From contig JAQFVV010000031.1 of NCBI GenBank assembly GCA_028023455.1, positions 7,490,093 through 7,554,092 on the forward strand: a DNA stretch of 64,000 bases. The letters run 5' to 3'. The DNA comes from Epiperipatus broadwayi. Lineage: Eukaryota > Onychophora > Udeonychophora > Euonychophora > Peripatidae. The notes beneath the pieces are model-generated. The model did no database searches. It saw only the letters and a list, made by a program, of their open reading frames with translations, and was not told the DNA's origin. The translations under genes were made by a program, and so were the position numbers. Positions 23,274 through 34,965 of this stretch are shown here, in pieces; position 1 is the stretch's first letter; each line of letters starts with the position of its first letter.

Positions 23274-23333
23274 AATTTTTGTCTTTCACTGATGATAGCA
23301 AATAGCTTGAAATCATGATCTGAAAGTGGAATT
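23274..23333 (+). ncRNA. Type I hammerhead ribozyme, intact core (R2b copy 3)
   Basis: A self-cleaving RNA motif, read 5' to 3' on the plus strand. Stem I outer arm AATTTT (pairs GGAATT with G-U); internal loop; stem I inner arm CTTTCA; core CTGATGA (23289-23295); stem II TAGC-AAATA-GCTT, with AGC/GCT paired; GAAA (23309-23312); minimal stem III ATC-AT-GAT; cleavage triplet ATC with cleavage predicted after the C at 23320; then TGAAAG pairing with CTTTCA, a U bulge, and GGAATT. All canonical core residues are present. Type I hammerheads with a 3-bp stem III usually act as dimers or with tertiary contacts from stem I's loop, in PLE and retrozyme tandem repeats. The tandem context here fits that. 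Activity is inferred, not shown. Confidence 0.8.
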
Positions 23334-23673
23334 AAAGTTAGAGATAGTCAATGCATGGTCTGACGTTTATGTAAACATATGCTTGACGGTGTTTTTGGTA
23401 GAACGCCATCTGTTGACATAAATACAAGCGTTAGCATGTTTTTAACTTGTTTTTTTGTTTTTCATAAATATACATTTGAGGTCTTTCTAGCAATGATATA
23501 TATTGCAGAGGCTTCTACTATGTGGTGATGCTGAACTGAGATCAGACCCATGTAGCTATCTGGCTTGCTATGCTAAGTTTGAAGACATTATGTGTCTAAA
23601 AGATTCACGCTTGCAAGCTGAATAGAAACTGTTTCATAAACGCTCACAGTTTGTGTTTAGATCTAGTTTCTAA

Positions 23674-23733
23674 AATTCCTGTCTTTCACTGATAATAGCA
23701 AATAACTTGAAATCATGATCTGAAAGTGGAATT
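23674..23733 (+). ncRNA. Hammerhead ribozyme copy 4 (R2b), core mutated
   Basis: Stem I is complete, with AATTCC/GGAATT and CTTTCA/TGAAAG both perfect. The core reads CTGATAA (G8 lost) and stem II is TAGC/ACTT. GAAA, stem III and triplet ATC are kept. Confidence 0.65.
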
Positions 23734-23822
23734 AAAGTTAGCGAAAGTGAATGCATGCTCTGACGTTTATGTAAACATACGCTAGACGGTGTTTTTGGTA
23801 GAACGCCATCTGTTGACATATA

Positions 23823-26249
23823 TATATATATGATCCAAATAATGAGGGCTCGTTCAGCATGAAATATGTATATTGAAGATCATTTTATCTTTTTCACCTG
23901 TGTGCGGACATGTGTATCGGTTACTTCAGATAAAATGGAGGATAAACGTACTGAAAAATGTTGTTTAAATTTCTCTACTTATATATCTGTTTCAATAAAT
24001 AATATTAAATTGTATTTATACGAGTGTGCGTTTATTACATTCTTATATAAACGCAACATTTTTTCTATAAAGAAAAAACAATCCCTTAACAAATGGAAAT
24101 TAAATTTAAAAAGCAAGTATTAAAATATATGTTATTGATTAAAAGTTTTAAAAAAAAACGCTTCCACTTCTGCGTTTTAAATATAGAAACAGAGTAACAG
24201 TTTATATTTATTTATTTACTACAAAATTTTATTTTATTTTTAGAAAGCTTATCTATTAATAAAGATTCAAAATGGATCCGGTAAAGAATCCAGACAGGAG
24301 ATTAAATCACTGGTGGTTTTATTTGATTTTTCAATTCTGCAATTCCTGCTGTAAATTTGACAGTCATTAACTATGTATGTGATAGCTAGTATTTGTCCTC
24401 TACATAGGGTCAATAGTTTTCTTACGGCCGATACATATTTCTCTTGATAGCAGTTCACAGATAATCAATTCTACCAAGTTGTCATTATGTGACTATTATT
24501 TCTGTTATGTTTTGAATTTTTTTAACTGACAGATTTTATTTGATTTAGACATAGTCTCCAGCCATTACAATTTCCATTGTTTGTTTACTATTATTTCTCT
24601 AAAGATATAGTTTAGTAAAATCTTTCAACTCATATCAAGTATGTTATAGCTCTTAAACAAAATATAAAACATAATAAACGTAATAAATTTTTAATTTATA
24701 AATAGACTATTTCAATGTGACAGCTGCATTTATCAGAGTAATTGAATTACGTCGCAGCCATTTCTATTTATATTTCAACTAACAAAAAAAAAATATGAAA
24801 TTTTAGAACGACTGCCATTAGAAAATAAATCTAGCTAATAAGAGAAATATTAAATTGTAATAAGAAGAAAGTGGATAAATAATTCAGAACTTGTTTTACA
24901 AGTCATTTGAAGAACTGATTTAAAACGATATTGACATACATTATCAAGGCAAGTCAAATAGCTCTTTGCACTTTTTAAATTTACATATATATATATATAA
25001 GATTTTCTATCAAAATGAAGACTAAAATTTTGTCTTTTCTGAAGCAATTCTGCTCGTACAAATTTAAATCATAATGGGTTCTTTATATATATATATAATC
25101 TCTGTTAAAATTGTTCCTTCAACCCATTTAAGCATTTTTGTGATTCGTTTATCATAAGAAGGAGGAAGAGAATTCGGTGTTTAAACTCTATTGAAAGTTA
25201 ATATTTTTGTTAGTATCTTCAAAAATAATTAACACCAAATTACCTAGCTATATTTGGAATAGTATATAATTTTATATACAACATTCATTTTACCTACAAA
25301 TGTTAATATACTAATATTAGCAAACTACCCATACTATATTACACATGGTGTTCGTGTAATGTTTTTATAGTTTTATAACATACAAATTATGATGTTTTTG
25401 ACAATAGTTGCCTATTACCGTTTTATATTAACAATATTTGTTTATATTTTCGCTCCCAAATACATATAAAAGATGCATCGAAATATCTTTAAAATTTTTG
25501 ACTTTTAAGTATTTGAGTCATAATTCTATGAATCATATAATACTAAATCATCTATGCACTTTACTACTGTTAAACAATGCTTTATTTACCACCCTCTTTT
25601 ACTGTTTACAGTTTCGATTGCCCCAGCAATCTTTTTGAGAACTTTTATATCTCCTAACTTCAACTGCTAAATTTAAATTCTATGAATCATGGAAAATTAA
25701 CTTTTTTAAGTAAAATTTTTGATTTTAACATTTGAATATAAACAATAATCAAATAATAACAAGTACTATTATAAAAACTAATACTTACATCTTTAGCCCT
25801 ATAAACATTTCAGAACTAAAAAGCCTGAAGTTCGATCGAACAGCTTATCCAATTTTATAAGCTCTATTTAGATGGAGGAAATTTTCCCAAAAAAAAAAAA
25901 AGCTTTTTAATTATCTCTCTTTTTATTAAAGTTTTTCTTCTCATAAATTATTACACTACTTTTATTGTTTTTTTTAATGAATTATACATCATGCACACAT
26001 TGTAAGACTGATTATTTTAAATATAGTGAGCCTCAAAATTCCCCAATAATGTTTCACAAGCATATATAATCATTCAAGTAAAATTTTCACCCCAAGACGA
26101 GTTTTAAATGACTACTTATTAATGATAATGAACTTATAAAATTTATTCTGAATCCAAATAAAGCATAAACTGTTAGTGACTTTTATTATTACTTTTGTTT
26201 ATAAAGTATTGTCATATTCGATTTATTTCTATTTCATATAAAGAATGAT
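23823..26249. other. AT-rich sequence without recognised feature
   Basis: Open frames of 63-85 codons (for example 23866-24123 plus, 24267-24458 minus) show no family motif and are not called genes. Small TA runs lie near 24984 and 25084. Confidence 0.45.
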
Positions 26250-26355
26250 TTCTTTATATGATTATATAATGTTATATAATTGATAAAGATTGCAAGTTAT
26301 ATAGTCAACAGTACTTCTAAAAATAACTATAATTTATGTCAATTTTACTGTATTT

Positions 26356-26357
<2 letters not shown>
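26250..26357 (+). mobile_element. PLE family P 3' terminus remnant
   Basis: 'acttctaaaaataactataatttatgt' (cited in part) matches the terminus of the PLE at 41945-42048, including 'gttatataattgataaa' against 'gttatatagttgataaa', and both end in a (TA)n tract. No coding part remains. Confidence 0.65.

Positions 26358-26406
<49 letters not shown>
26358..26406. repeat. (TA)n microsatellite
   Basis: TA run between the PLE terminus and the foldback that follows. Confidence 0.96.
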
Positions 26407-26409
<3 letters not shown>

Positions 26410-26880
26410 GGTCTATCCAGGTTAAAAAAATTTAATATTGATATACCAATGTTTCAACTTGATTACACAAGTCATCCACTGGGTGATAAAAGCTAGAAAG
26501 ATTGTTGTAGAGGTGCTACAATCACTGATTTGAAAAAAAAAAACCATCAAAGTTCCACCAATAGAAAAAATGTTAAATTAAGAATGTTTTTTTTTTTTAA
26601 AAAAAAAATCTTTCCAAATAGGAGGAAGTTAAAAAACATTCTGAATATAAAATTTTTGCTATTGGTGGAACTTTAACATTTTTTTTCAAATCAGTGATTG
26701 TGCCTCTACAACCATCTTTCTATCATTTATCACCCAGTGGATGACTTTTGTGATCAAGTCAAAATGTTGGTGTATCAATATTTAATTTTTTTAATACAGA
26801 TGAACCCACAAAATAAGTCTTTTTTATATGCAACCCGTGAAAATCTTTGTATCAACACATATATATAATTATTTTTTCTT
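26407..26880. mobile_element. FB1 foldback element, copy 1
   Basis: Arms about 26410-26600 and 26625-26815 are inverted: 'caacttgattacacaagtca' opposite 'tgacttttgtgatcaagtc', 'ccactgggtgataaa' opposite 'tttatcacccagtgg', and 'gttccaccaatag' opposite 'ctattggtggaac'. The tail 'gaacccacaaaataag...caacccgtgaaaatctt' follows to about 26860. Related elements lie at 41250-41485 and 50460-50680. No open frame. Confidence 0.8.
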
Positions 26881-27180
26881 TATTTGTAGTTGTAATTTAA
26901 ATTTGCATATGTTTCTTGAATCTGTGTAATGTTATAATTTCTTTCTTCCTTATAACTCCAACAAAAGTGCATTCCCTTGAAGAACAAACATATGCAAAGT
27001 TGAATATATAATGGTTTTAGGCACATGGTTTTATGCCATTCTAAAATTTTAAACATCTATTTTATCATGATATATTGTTGCACATTAATAACCGGTTATT
27101 GCAACATTAGATTATCATAAAAATAGATAATTAACATTTGAGAAGAACATAAAACTGTGGGCTAAAAATGACTTTTTATG

Positions 27181-27184
<4 letters not shown>

Positions 27185-27277
<93 letters not shown>
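27185..27277. repeat. (TA)n microsatellite, ~46 units
   Basis: Uninterrupted TA run. Confidence 0.97.
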
Positions 27278-27278
<1 letters not shown>

Positions 27279-27279
27279 C

Positions 27280-27790
27280 AAAGAATCAAAAATAGAATGA
27301 ATCCTCTTATTATTGGTAGCTCTGATGTTTAGAAGCATTCTTTTGTCAACATTGATGATAATTCAGGATGAAATTAATTTATTAATCAAATGAAATATGA
27401 CACTTAACAAACTAAAAATTAGTTATGCAAGGTTAGATGCAGCATGTAACTTTTAACCCCTTGATTGTAATAATTAAATAAGATTCAAGAAGTAAACTTT
27501 AAATTAAACATGGATCAATGTGTATGTAAACAAGGCTTCTATAATTAATTATGCAGTTTATTAATTCTTAAGTGTCATACTTCATCTGAGTAAGAAATTA
27601 ATTTCACTTTAACTTAATAACAGTGTGACAAAGCATAATCCTATAAACATCAGACCTACCAAAAATTGGTGAATTTATTCATTCTTAATCCTTAGTTCAA
27701 CATGTAGTTTCCTTTTAAGTCATATCCAGGAGACAATGATTTACTTCCTTTGTTTAGTTGTACAATCAGCTGTATTTAATTTAAAGTATA
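27280..27790. repeat. FB4 inverted-repeat element, copy 1
   Basis: 'gaatcctcttattattggtagctctgatg' (in part) near 27300-27330 is mirrored by 'catcagacctaccaaaaattggtga' (in part) near 27648-27672. 'aattaatttattaatca' and related inner blocks also mirror loosely. A second copy spans 47800-48500. It ends in a TA run at 27788. Confidence 0.6.
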
Positions 27791-27977
27791 TATATATATA
27801 TATATATTGATAAGTCTATCTATATTTTAAAAATTATCATTTGTTATTAAAAAAAATCTCTTTGAGTTGATGTTTATATATGAAGTATTATTATTGTTTA
27901 TGGTTATTAAGTATAGTTATTGTTTGAAGTTATTATTTTATTTATTTGTTGATGGTACATCGTTGTGAATATTTAGC

Positions 27978-28075
<98 letters not shown>
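27978..28075. repeat. (ATT)n microsatellite, ~33 units
   Basis: Pure trinucleotide run. Confidence 0.97.
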
Positions 28076-28076
<1 letters not shown>

Positions 28077-29322
28077 TGGTGAGATGTTTAATAGTGATAC
28101 TTGTATGTTCTAATTATTATAAATAAATAGAGACATATAAATTGTTGATTATAAAAAAAGATTATTTTATTTGTGGTGATTATTAAAAAAATGTAATGTT
28201 ATTATTTATGTATATATACACATATTTTAAAAGCTGTCAAATAAATTTTCGATTTAATATTTTTTTTTATATGGTTAATATTTTTTGAATGTTAATTGTT
28301 TAAAAGAAAACATATGTAACAATGGTTTTTAAAACAGCATTTGCTGGCATGAAGAGAACAAAAGCAGCAACAAAAAAGAAGCCATTATTATTATTAGGAT
28401 AGTGATTAAACAAACAAAAAGATAAAAATTTGTTGTACTTTGTTTCTTTGAAATTGCCATTCTTAAGAATAGTGGAATAAGATAAATTTCTGCAATCAAT
28501 ACATAAACATGACTGGCTAATAATATATATTGCAGCCAAGGGGCTGCACCATTTTCTTTCATTTATTCCAAAGCAGTTTAAAAAGAAAAACTAAGCAAAT
28601 TTCAACACATGAATTTCATCGCGTCTGAAGCCGAAATTTGATATAGCTATCTGGAATCTATAATGGTCAATCTAATAATAATCTGGAGGTAATTAAAAGT
28701 GATTAATACATTGGATTTAACATGTCAATTATTATTTTTTTTCAAGGAGAGAAATTTAAAAAGGAAAAATGAAGTATATATGTGCATTTGGAAACTAATA
28801 ATTTTTTCTAACATGACATTTCTTCAATTCAATTTGGCTCTAGAATGCATTCTAATATTAAACGGATAAAGAAATAAAACAATGGAATAAGTTGACGTTT
28901 GAAAGAAAAATAAACAAGTGAACTTTGAAAGGTAGTAAATAATTTTATATATATATATATATGATATATAAATATATTTTTGAGACCGATATTTTTTTTT
29001 TTTTCACTTTTATTTTTCATTATAAAAATAAAACATTTTTATAAATATCATTCAATTCAATTCAAGAGTTTTGTTTTATAACAGCAATAACCATTTAACA
29101 GGTGTCAAAATTAACACTTAAGTAATTTAAAATCTTAAAGAATGACATATAGGTTTGGGTTGCATATGAGTTGTTATGTACATTTTAATAAATGTACTTT
29201 TATATTCGCAAAATTTTATTATAAAAATTTTTTTATTATTAATTTACCTATTTTCATTTTTTTTTTAACTTCATGTAATAATTCTTATGCAGACCAAAAC
29301 AATAATTTATATATATTTGCTG

Positions 29323-29328
<6 letters not shown>
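28076..29328. other. AT-rich sequence without recognised feature
   Basis: Frames of 60-80 codons on the minus strand (28300-28562) have no motif. No gene recognised. Confidence 0.5.

Positions 29329-29395
<67 letters not shown>
29329..29395. repeat. Paired (TA)n runs
   Basis: Two TA runs separated by 'cagca'. Confidence 0.9.
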
Positions 29396-29397
<2 letters not shown>

Positions 29398-30180
29398 TTT
29401 GAATGTTTGAAAAATATAAATATGGATTTGTGTTTATATTTATGCATACTTGTTAAGCACAAATATGTCTTTATCTATTTAATATATATATATACTTATT
29501 GCAAGTATATATGTAAATTATTTTTGCATTCGGGTTTGTATTTAAAACTATTTAAAACATTGATACTACCTAAAATTATACCATAATATAGAAATAAAAG
29601 ATGTACTATTTGTTTTGTAAGTAATACCTTTGTAAGTTATTTAAAAGAGTATTAATATTTTATTCTTATTTTTCTTTTAGTGCCAGAGTCATTATGAAAT
29701 TAATTGAATTTACAATTTAATAAAGGATAATTTCATATTTCACTTATTATTTAATCTTTAGGTCACTTACACATATTATTATTCATTGATATGTTTAGAT
29801 ATACATAAATTTACTTATTGGATGTGTATATTGGATTTAATAGAATTCCCTTTGTTTCTGATATAAATTTGATTAGTTAGTCATATCAATCTTGAAAATA
29901 AATTATAATGATAGATCTCATTGCTCTGTATGATTTTAGATTCATTTCACATATAGCTAGTTGGAAGGGCATATAAACAATTTATTTAAATATAACTGGG
30001 ATAATTTTATCTTTCTTCATTTAAATTATACAATTTATTATATTAGGCTTTCTCAACAATTGGATTCATTTAGATTACATATATTGCATTACATTTATCA
30101 TCCAACATTTGAAGCATTATTTTCTTCTCATATATTGATGTTTCATTACATTTGATGTGTAATATGTTTATATGATATAT
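29396..30180. other. AT-rich sequence without recognised feature
   Basis: No gene recognised. It leads into the LTR-end-like repeats. Confidence 0.45.
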
Positions 30181-30422
30181 TGTCCATTACATATGGCACC
30201 ACAAACTGTAGGTCCCAGTTAACTGATGATTGGTATAATGGAGTAAAAGTACATTCCATTACATTTGGCACCCAATGTGGGGCATAATATGTTTGTTCAA
30301 TTGTCCATTACATTTGGCATCTCAAAGTTAGGGGCTTGGTTAACTAATGATTATTGTTGCAAAAGTTCATAGGTTTACTTTTATTTGAGATCATATAAAG
30401 ATACATTCCATTACATTTGGTG

Positions 30423-30425
<3 letters not shown>
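30181..30425 (+). mobile_element. Repeated LTR-end / primer-binding-site-like sequence
   Basis: ccattaca followed by a TGGCACC-type sequence occurs four times, starting 30184, 30256, 30305 and 30408. The best copy reads tccattaca-tt-tggcacccaatgtggggc (cited in parts, 30255-30284). LTRs end in CA, and a TGGCRCCCAAYGTGGGGC primer-binding site next to the LTR is the classical match to the 3' end of a tRNA-Lys. The four sites form two pairs about 123-150 bp apart, so the segment itself is duplicated. It ends in a (TA)n run. The 'ccattaca' end resembles the termini of the 2.1-kb LTR-like repeats. No gag or pol nearby. Confidence 0.55.
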
Positions 30426-30470
<45 letters not shown>

Positions 30471-30494
30471 CAATATATATATATATATATATAT
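30426..30494. repeat. (TA)n runs around a 'ttacaata' spacer
   Basis: TA run 30426-30468, short break, TA run to 30494 followed by 'ttgtaac'. Confidence 0.93.
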
Positions 30495-33400
30495 TGTAAC
30501 CTCTGCTTTCTTTTCCTATTTCACTTTATGTACAAATAAATGTCCGGGTGCCAATTCTATACAAGATAGAATAAATGTATAACCGAAATTGCTTTTCTAC
30601 TTACTAATAAGATTCTTATGTTGATATTACTCTATGGCTTAGCTCAGTTGGGGTTATAGGGTATGGTAATCATATAGGATGCAAATAGGATAATAGAAAC
30701 ATTCATAAATAACAATTGTATAATGTTGATTCAAGTATATTATAAGCATCTATTAAATAATAAAAATTAATGTGAAATTGATAATTATTACACTAAATAA
30801 AGTATAGACAATGATGAGGATCGGGTACCTTTTTGCCCTACATCACCATCTATTCTAAGCAAAGTAAAACATATTTTTAAAAACTGCAATATTAAGATCT
30901 GTTAACTCTAGACTGTTTAAATACATGACCTATGCTGGCAAATATATAAATTCTATAATTATATAATGTTAAACATATGTGTGTGGAAATGGACAGTCAA
31001 ATGCATATAATAAAACAAACTTAGTTAATATTTATTATATAAATTTAAGTGACAGTTTTATTAATATTTTCCTTCTCATTAAATAAAGTAAAATTTTCCT
31101 AAGTTAATAAATATTACATTTATACTGGAGAATGAATTGTTAATAATGATAATAAATGAGATATTGATAATATATGTAATATGATTTAATAATTATTTAT
31201 AATTAATAATTTTAGTAATGGTCTTCTTCAAAATTTTATTGTTTACAATATTTTTGAGTATGTGTGCTTTTACAAAATTACAAATACAACATACTTATAA
31301 ATTATAATTTCTACTAGCATATTTATGGAACAGATGGTGCAACAAGTTAATCATTAAACTAACGATCTTATTTAAAATGTGTTATAAAATCTATAAAACC
31401 TTTATCTGATATAATCAGTTGTCTGATGATAACTACATCCAAATGAAAAAAGAGAAGGGAATATTAATAACTAAACATTCACACACATATATACATGAGG
31501 GTTAATCAAAATCTCCAACATCAAACTTGACTAATTAATATAATATCCACTAACTTTTAAGACACAAAGGTTACAGAACTTCGACAAACTATCGTTAATA
31601 ACTGGGACATTTGCCACTTCATTTAAAAGGAAAAGAAAATACAACTATTTCAGCATATGCTTTCAAATAAGTAAGTACACTAACCACCCATGATTTAATA
31701 AGCAAGTAATCAGGAGAGTATAACTCAATGCACATAATAAAACCATCCCTCAACCACTTCCACATCCAATTCACTCAGTGTATTTCCTATATAAAAAATC
31801 TATAAACAGACAAACTTCTAACTCTCTATCTTATTTTAACAAATTACACCATGCAAAACCAAAATAAAAACAAACTACAACTTTGGAAAAATAATTTACG
31901 ACAGTTCACACATACCCGAATATACGATTATATATAATGTGATTTCTAAATCATATAAGATAATAAACTATTATATTACAATAATAATAGGTTACACCAA
32001 GCATAACAAAAAATATTTATCTATTATAAACAATAAGAAGAAATATCTATCAACATTTATTCATTAAATGTTGAGTTTTTTTTTAGACTTGAAAGTTTGA
32101 ATGAAAGTATAGACATTTCTTTCAACAATAACAATGAATTCCAACATTAAAAAAAATACAAACGTTGCTCCTTCCAGCTGAAATTTGACATGAGCTGCAA
32201 TAATTTCCAATATTTCAGAATCTCTTAATAAACATTATAAACAACATTAGTATGCACTGGAATTATTTTATTAATCACAAGTAACAAAATCCCACTCAGT
32301 AAAATAATCCTAGTAAAAGTTTTAGACTTTATTCCTTTAGTTTTTAGTACTTAATATAATTTTCATTAACCATTATTAATGATTTATCCTTCCTTGTATA
32401 CGATGTGATAATTAATCATTAAATATTGTTAAGTTATGCATTTAAATTACTCATTGTTTTTTTTTTATATGTGCATACAGTAAGGTTCTTTGGTATATAA
32501 AACTATCCTTCTGATATAAGAGTCAAAATAGACAAATCTCTTCATTTTAATTTTATCCTGCATAATACGAACAGAAAATTTATTAATTGAAAACCCACAT
32601 AGCATTCCTCCACAGCATTTAATATAATTGTTCCAGTTATCTTCTTTTTAATACTTTTTATAATTCTGATATTATTTATTTATGGTAATTACATTAAAAT
32701 AAACTATAATTAATAATCTTACATAATATCCATGTATTTTTGAATATAGTAAACTTAGGCCATCAGTTAATAAAATATACAACTGGTTCCTTAAAAATTT
32801 AGCTCTCCATGTATATTTTTCATTTGAGTAGTATGTTATATTTATCCATATGAATAGTAGAAAATCTTTACGATGTTTATTTCACTTCTCTTACTATTTT
32901 TTTAAGATGGTTATTCTTTTTTTATAACCCTTTTTTATATCTTCTTCCTTGGAATCTCTTGTCCAAGCTCTCCCTTGTCCAAGCTCTCTCACGCCCTCTT
33001 TTTTTATTATAATCAACTTGGCAATATGCTAGAATTTTCTTGCTTATAAAATATCAATAATAAAACATTGGAATGAAAGAAAAAAATAACATTAAATACT
33101 AAATATTAATTTACAAATACTACCTAATAATAAACAGATAACCTTTGCAATTTTAAATGTAAGACCTCAAGTAATACATATTTAATAAATACTAAATAAA
33201 ATTAAAATTAAAAATCATTCTACTTAATGGTATATGTGTGTATTTGTTTTCTATTGCATGTAAATTCTATTACTACAATTTGGACATTAAAGTAATAGTA
33301 TAAAACATGAATAAATTATGAGATGATGTAAAGTGGACATACACCCACATATACAAATTAAAGTTTGGATGAGAGTAGATACTGAGTTAAAAAAACAAAC

Positions 33401-33654
33401 ACCTGCCATGGTTGTCCTAGTAATTTAACTCTCACACCAACAATCCTTGATATTGTCCATCTTCCTCTTTCACTACCAGACACATGTAACCTAAAATTCT
33501 AACAACTGGTACACCCAACTAAAGTCTTAATAATTTTTTAAACCAAATTTTAAATACTAAATTATATCACAATTCATTTTTTTAATAATTATCTCTAGCT
33601 ATTATTAGCATGAATTGAATTTCCCACATTTTGGTACCAACCTTGACGATCACA
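30495..33654. other. AT-rich sequence without recognised feature
   Basis: Over 3 kb with no recognised gene or family repeat. Near 30645 'tggcttagctcagttgg' resembles a tRNA A-box, but no B-box or cloverleaf follows. Confidence 0.5.
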
Positions 33655-33802
33655 ATATATATATATATATATATAAAACAAAAAACCAAGTTAAAAACTT
33701 GCTAATGCTTGTATTTATGTCAACAGATGGCATTCTACCAAAAACACCATCAAGCATATGTTTACATAAACGTCATAGCATGCATTCACTTTCTTTAACT
33801 TT

Positions 33803-33862
33803 AATTCCACTTTCAGATCATGATTTCAAGCTATTTGCTATCATCAGTGGAAGACAGGAATT
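33803..33862 (-). ncRNA. Type I hammerhead ribozyme, core intact, one stem I mismatch (R2b copy 5)
   Basis: Minus strand: AATTCC outer stem I, CTTCCA inner stem I (one C-A mismatch with TGAAAG), CTGATGA, TAGC-AAATA-GCTT, GAAA, ATC-AT-GAT, triplet ATC, TGAAAG, GGAATT. Only the stem I base differs from the intact consensus. Confidence 0.7.
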
Positions 33863-34201
33863 TTAGAAACTAGATCTAAACACAAACTCTGAGCGTTTAT
33901 GAAACAGTTTCTATTCAGCTTGCAAGCGTGAATGTTTTAGACATGTAATGTCTTCAAACTCAGCATAGCAAGCCAGATAGCTATATGGGTCTGATCTCAG
34001 TTCAGCATCACCACATAGTAGAAGCCTCTGCAATATATATCATTGCTAGAAAGACCTCAAAGGTACATTTATGAAAAACAAAAAACAAGTTAAAAGCTTG
34101 CTAACACTTGTATTTATGTCAACAGATGGCATTCTATCAAAAACACCATGAACCATATGTTTACATAAACGTCAGAGCAAGCATTCACTATCTCTGACTT
34201 T

Positions 34202-34261
34202 AATTCCACTTTCAGATTATGATTTCAAGCTATTTGCTGTCATCAGTAAAAGGCAGAAATT
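34202..34261 (-). ncRNA. Hammerhead ribozyme copy 6 (R2b), stem III weakened
   Basis: Minus strand: the core CTGATGA and GAAA are intact, stem II CAGC/GCTT, stem I inner CTTTTA pairs TGAAAG through a G-U. Stem III has a C-A mismatch (ATC-AT-AAT). Triplet ATC is kept. Confidence 0.62.
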
Positions 34262-34577
34262 TTAGAAACTAGATCTAAACACAAACTCTCAGCGGTTATG
34301 AAACAGTTTCTATTTAGCTTGCAAGCAGGAATCTTTTAGACATGTAAGGTCTTCAAACTCAGCATAGCAAGCCAGATAGCTATATGGGACTGATGTCAGT
34401 TCAGCATCACCACATAGTAGAAGCCTCTGCAATATATATCACTGCTAGAAAGACCTCAAAAGGTACATTTATGAAAAACAAAAAAACAAGTTAAAAACTT
34501 GCTAAAAGATTCACGCTTGTGAGCTGAATAGAAACTTTCATAAACACTCAGAGTTTGTGTTTAGATCTAGTTTCTAA

Positions 34578-34637
34578 AATTTTTGTCTTTCACTGATGAT
34601 AGCAAATAGCTTGAAATCATGATCTGAAAGTGGAATT
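34578..34637 (+). ncRNA. Type I hammerhead ribozyme, intact core (R2b copy 7)
   Basis: Identical across its core to copy 3 at 23274-23333. Inner stem I CTTTCA/TGAAAG, CTGATGA (34593-34599), stem II TAGC/GCTT, GAAA, stem III ATC-AT-GAT, and a predicted cut after the C of ATC at 34624. The outer stem I AATTTT/GGAATT uses G-U pairs. It lies in the single inverted unit of this array. Identity over the motif between arrays 11 kb apart, while flanks differ, may mean selection on a source element or recent spread. Confidence 0.8.
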
Positions 34638-34965
34638 AAAGTCAGAGATAGTGAATACTTGCTCTGATGTTTATGTAAATATATGCTTGATGGTGTTTTT
34701 GATAGAACGCCATCTGTTGACATAAATACAAGCATTAGCAAGTTTTTAACTTGTTTTTTGTTTTTCATAAATGTATCTTTGAGGTCTTTCTATCAATGAT
34801 ATATATTGCAGAGGCTTCTACTATGTGGTGATGCTGAACTGAGATCAGACCCATGTAGCTATCTGGCTTGCTATGCTGAGTTTGAAGACATTACATGTCT
34901 AAAAGATTCATGCTTGCAAGCTGAGTAGAAACTGTTTCATAAACTTGCAGCTCCATTAAGATTTT

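Larger units (their letters stand above)
22238..23822. repeat. R2b array: two forward then two inverted 400-bp units
   Basis: Forward units start near 22238 and 22633 ('atgaaaaacaaaaaacaagt'). Inverted units end near 23070 and 23472 and run to about 23822. The same marks sit at 398-400 bp spacing, so the monomer is about 400 bp. Units share the R2 marks 'aaactagatctaaacacaaa', 'agatagctacatgggtctga' and 'gtagaagcctctgcaatata'. The array is bounded by TA runs (about 22232 and 23818). A 64-codon frame (MKNKKQV...SERQEF) recurs in most units but overlaps the ribozyme and is probably incidental. Confidence 0.88.
33672..34965. repeat. R2b array: two forward and one inverted 400-bp units
   Basis: Forward units from about 33672 and 34071 and an inverted unit about 34500-34945. 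The same marks as 22238-23822 appear at 399-bp spacing. At the turn (about 34500-34515) 'aacttgctaaaagattcacgcttg' shows a direct fusion of a forward unit start to an inverted unit interior. The array is flanked by a TA run on the left (33655-33671). Confidence 0.87.

Noticed and set aside
30640-30700. Possible tRNA gene ('ggcttagctcagttgg')
   Set aside because: Only an A-box-like string; no B-box, no acceptor stem, no anticodon arm.
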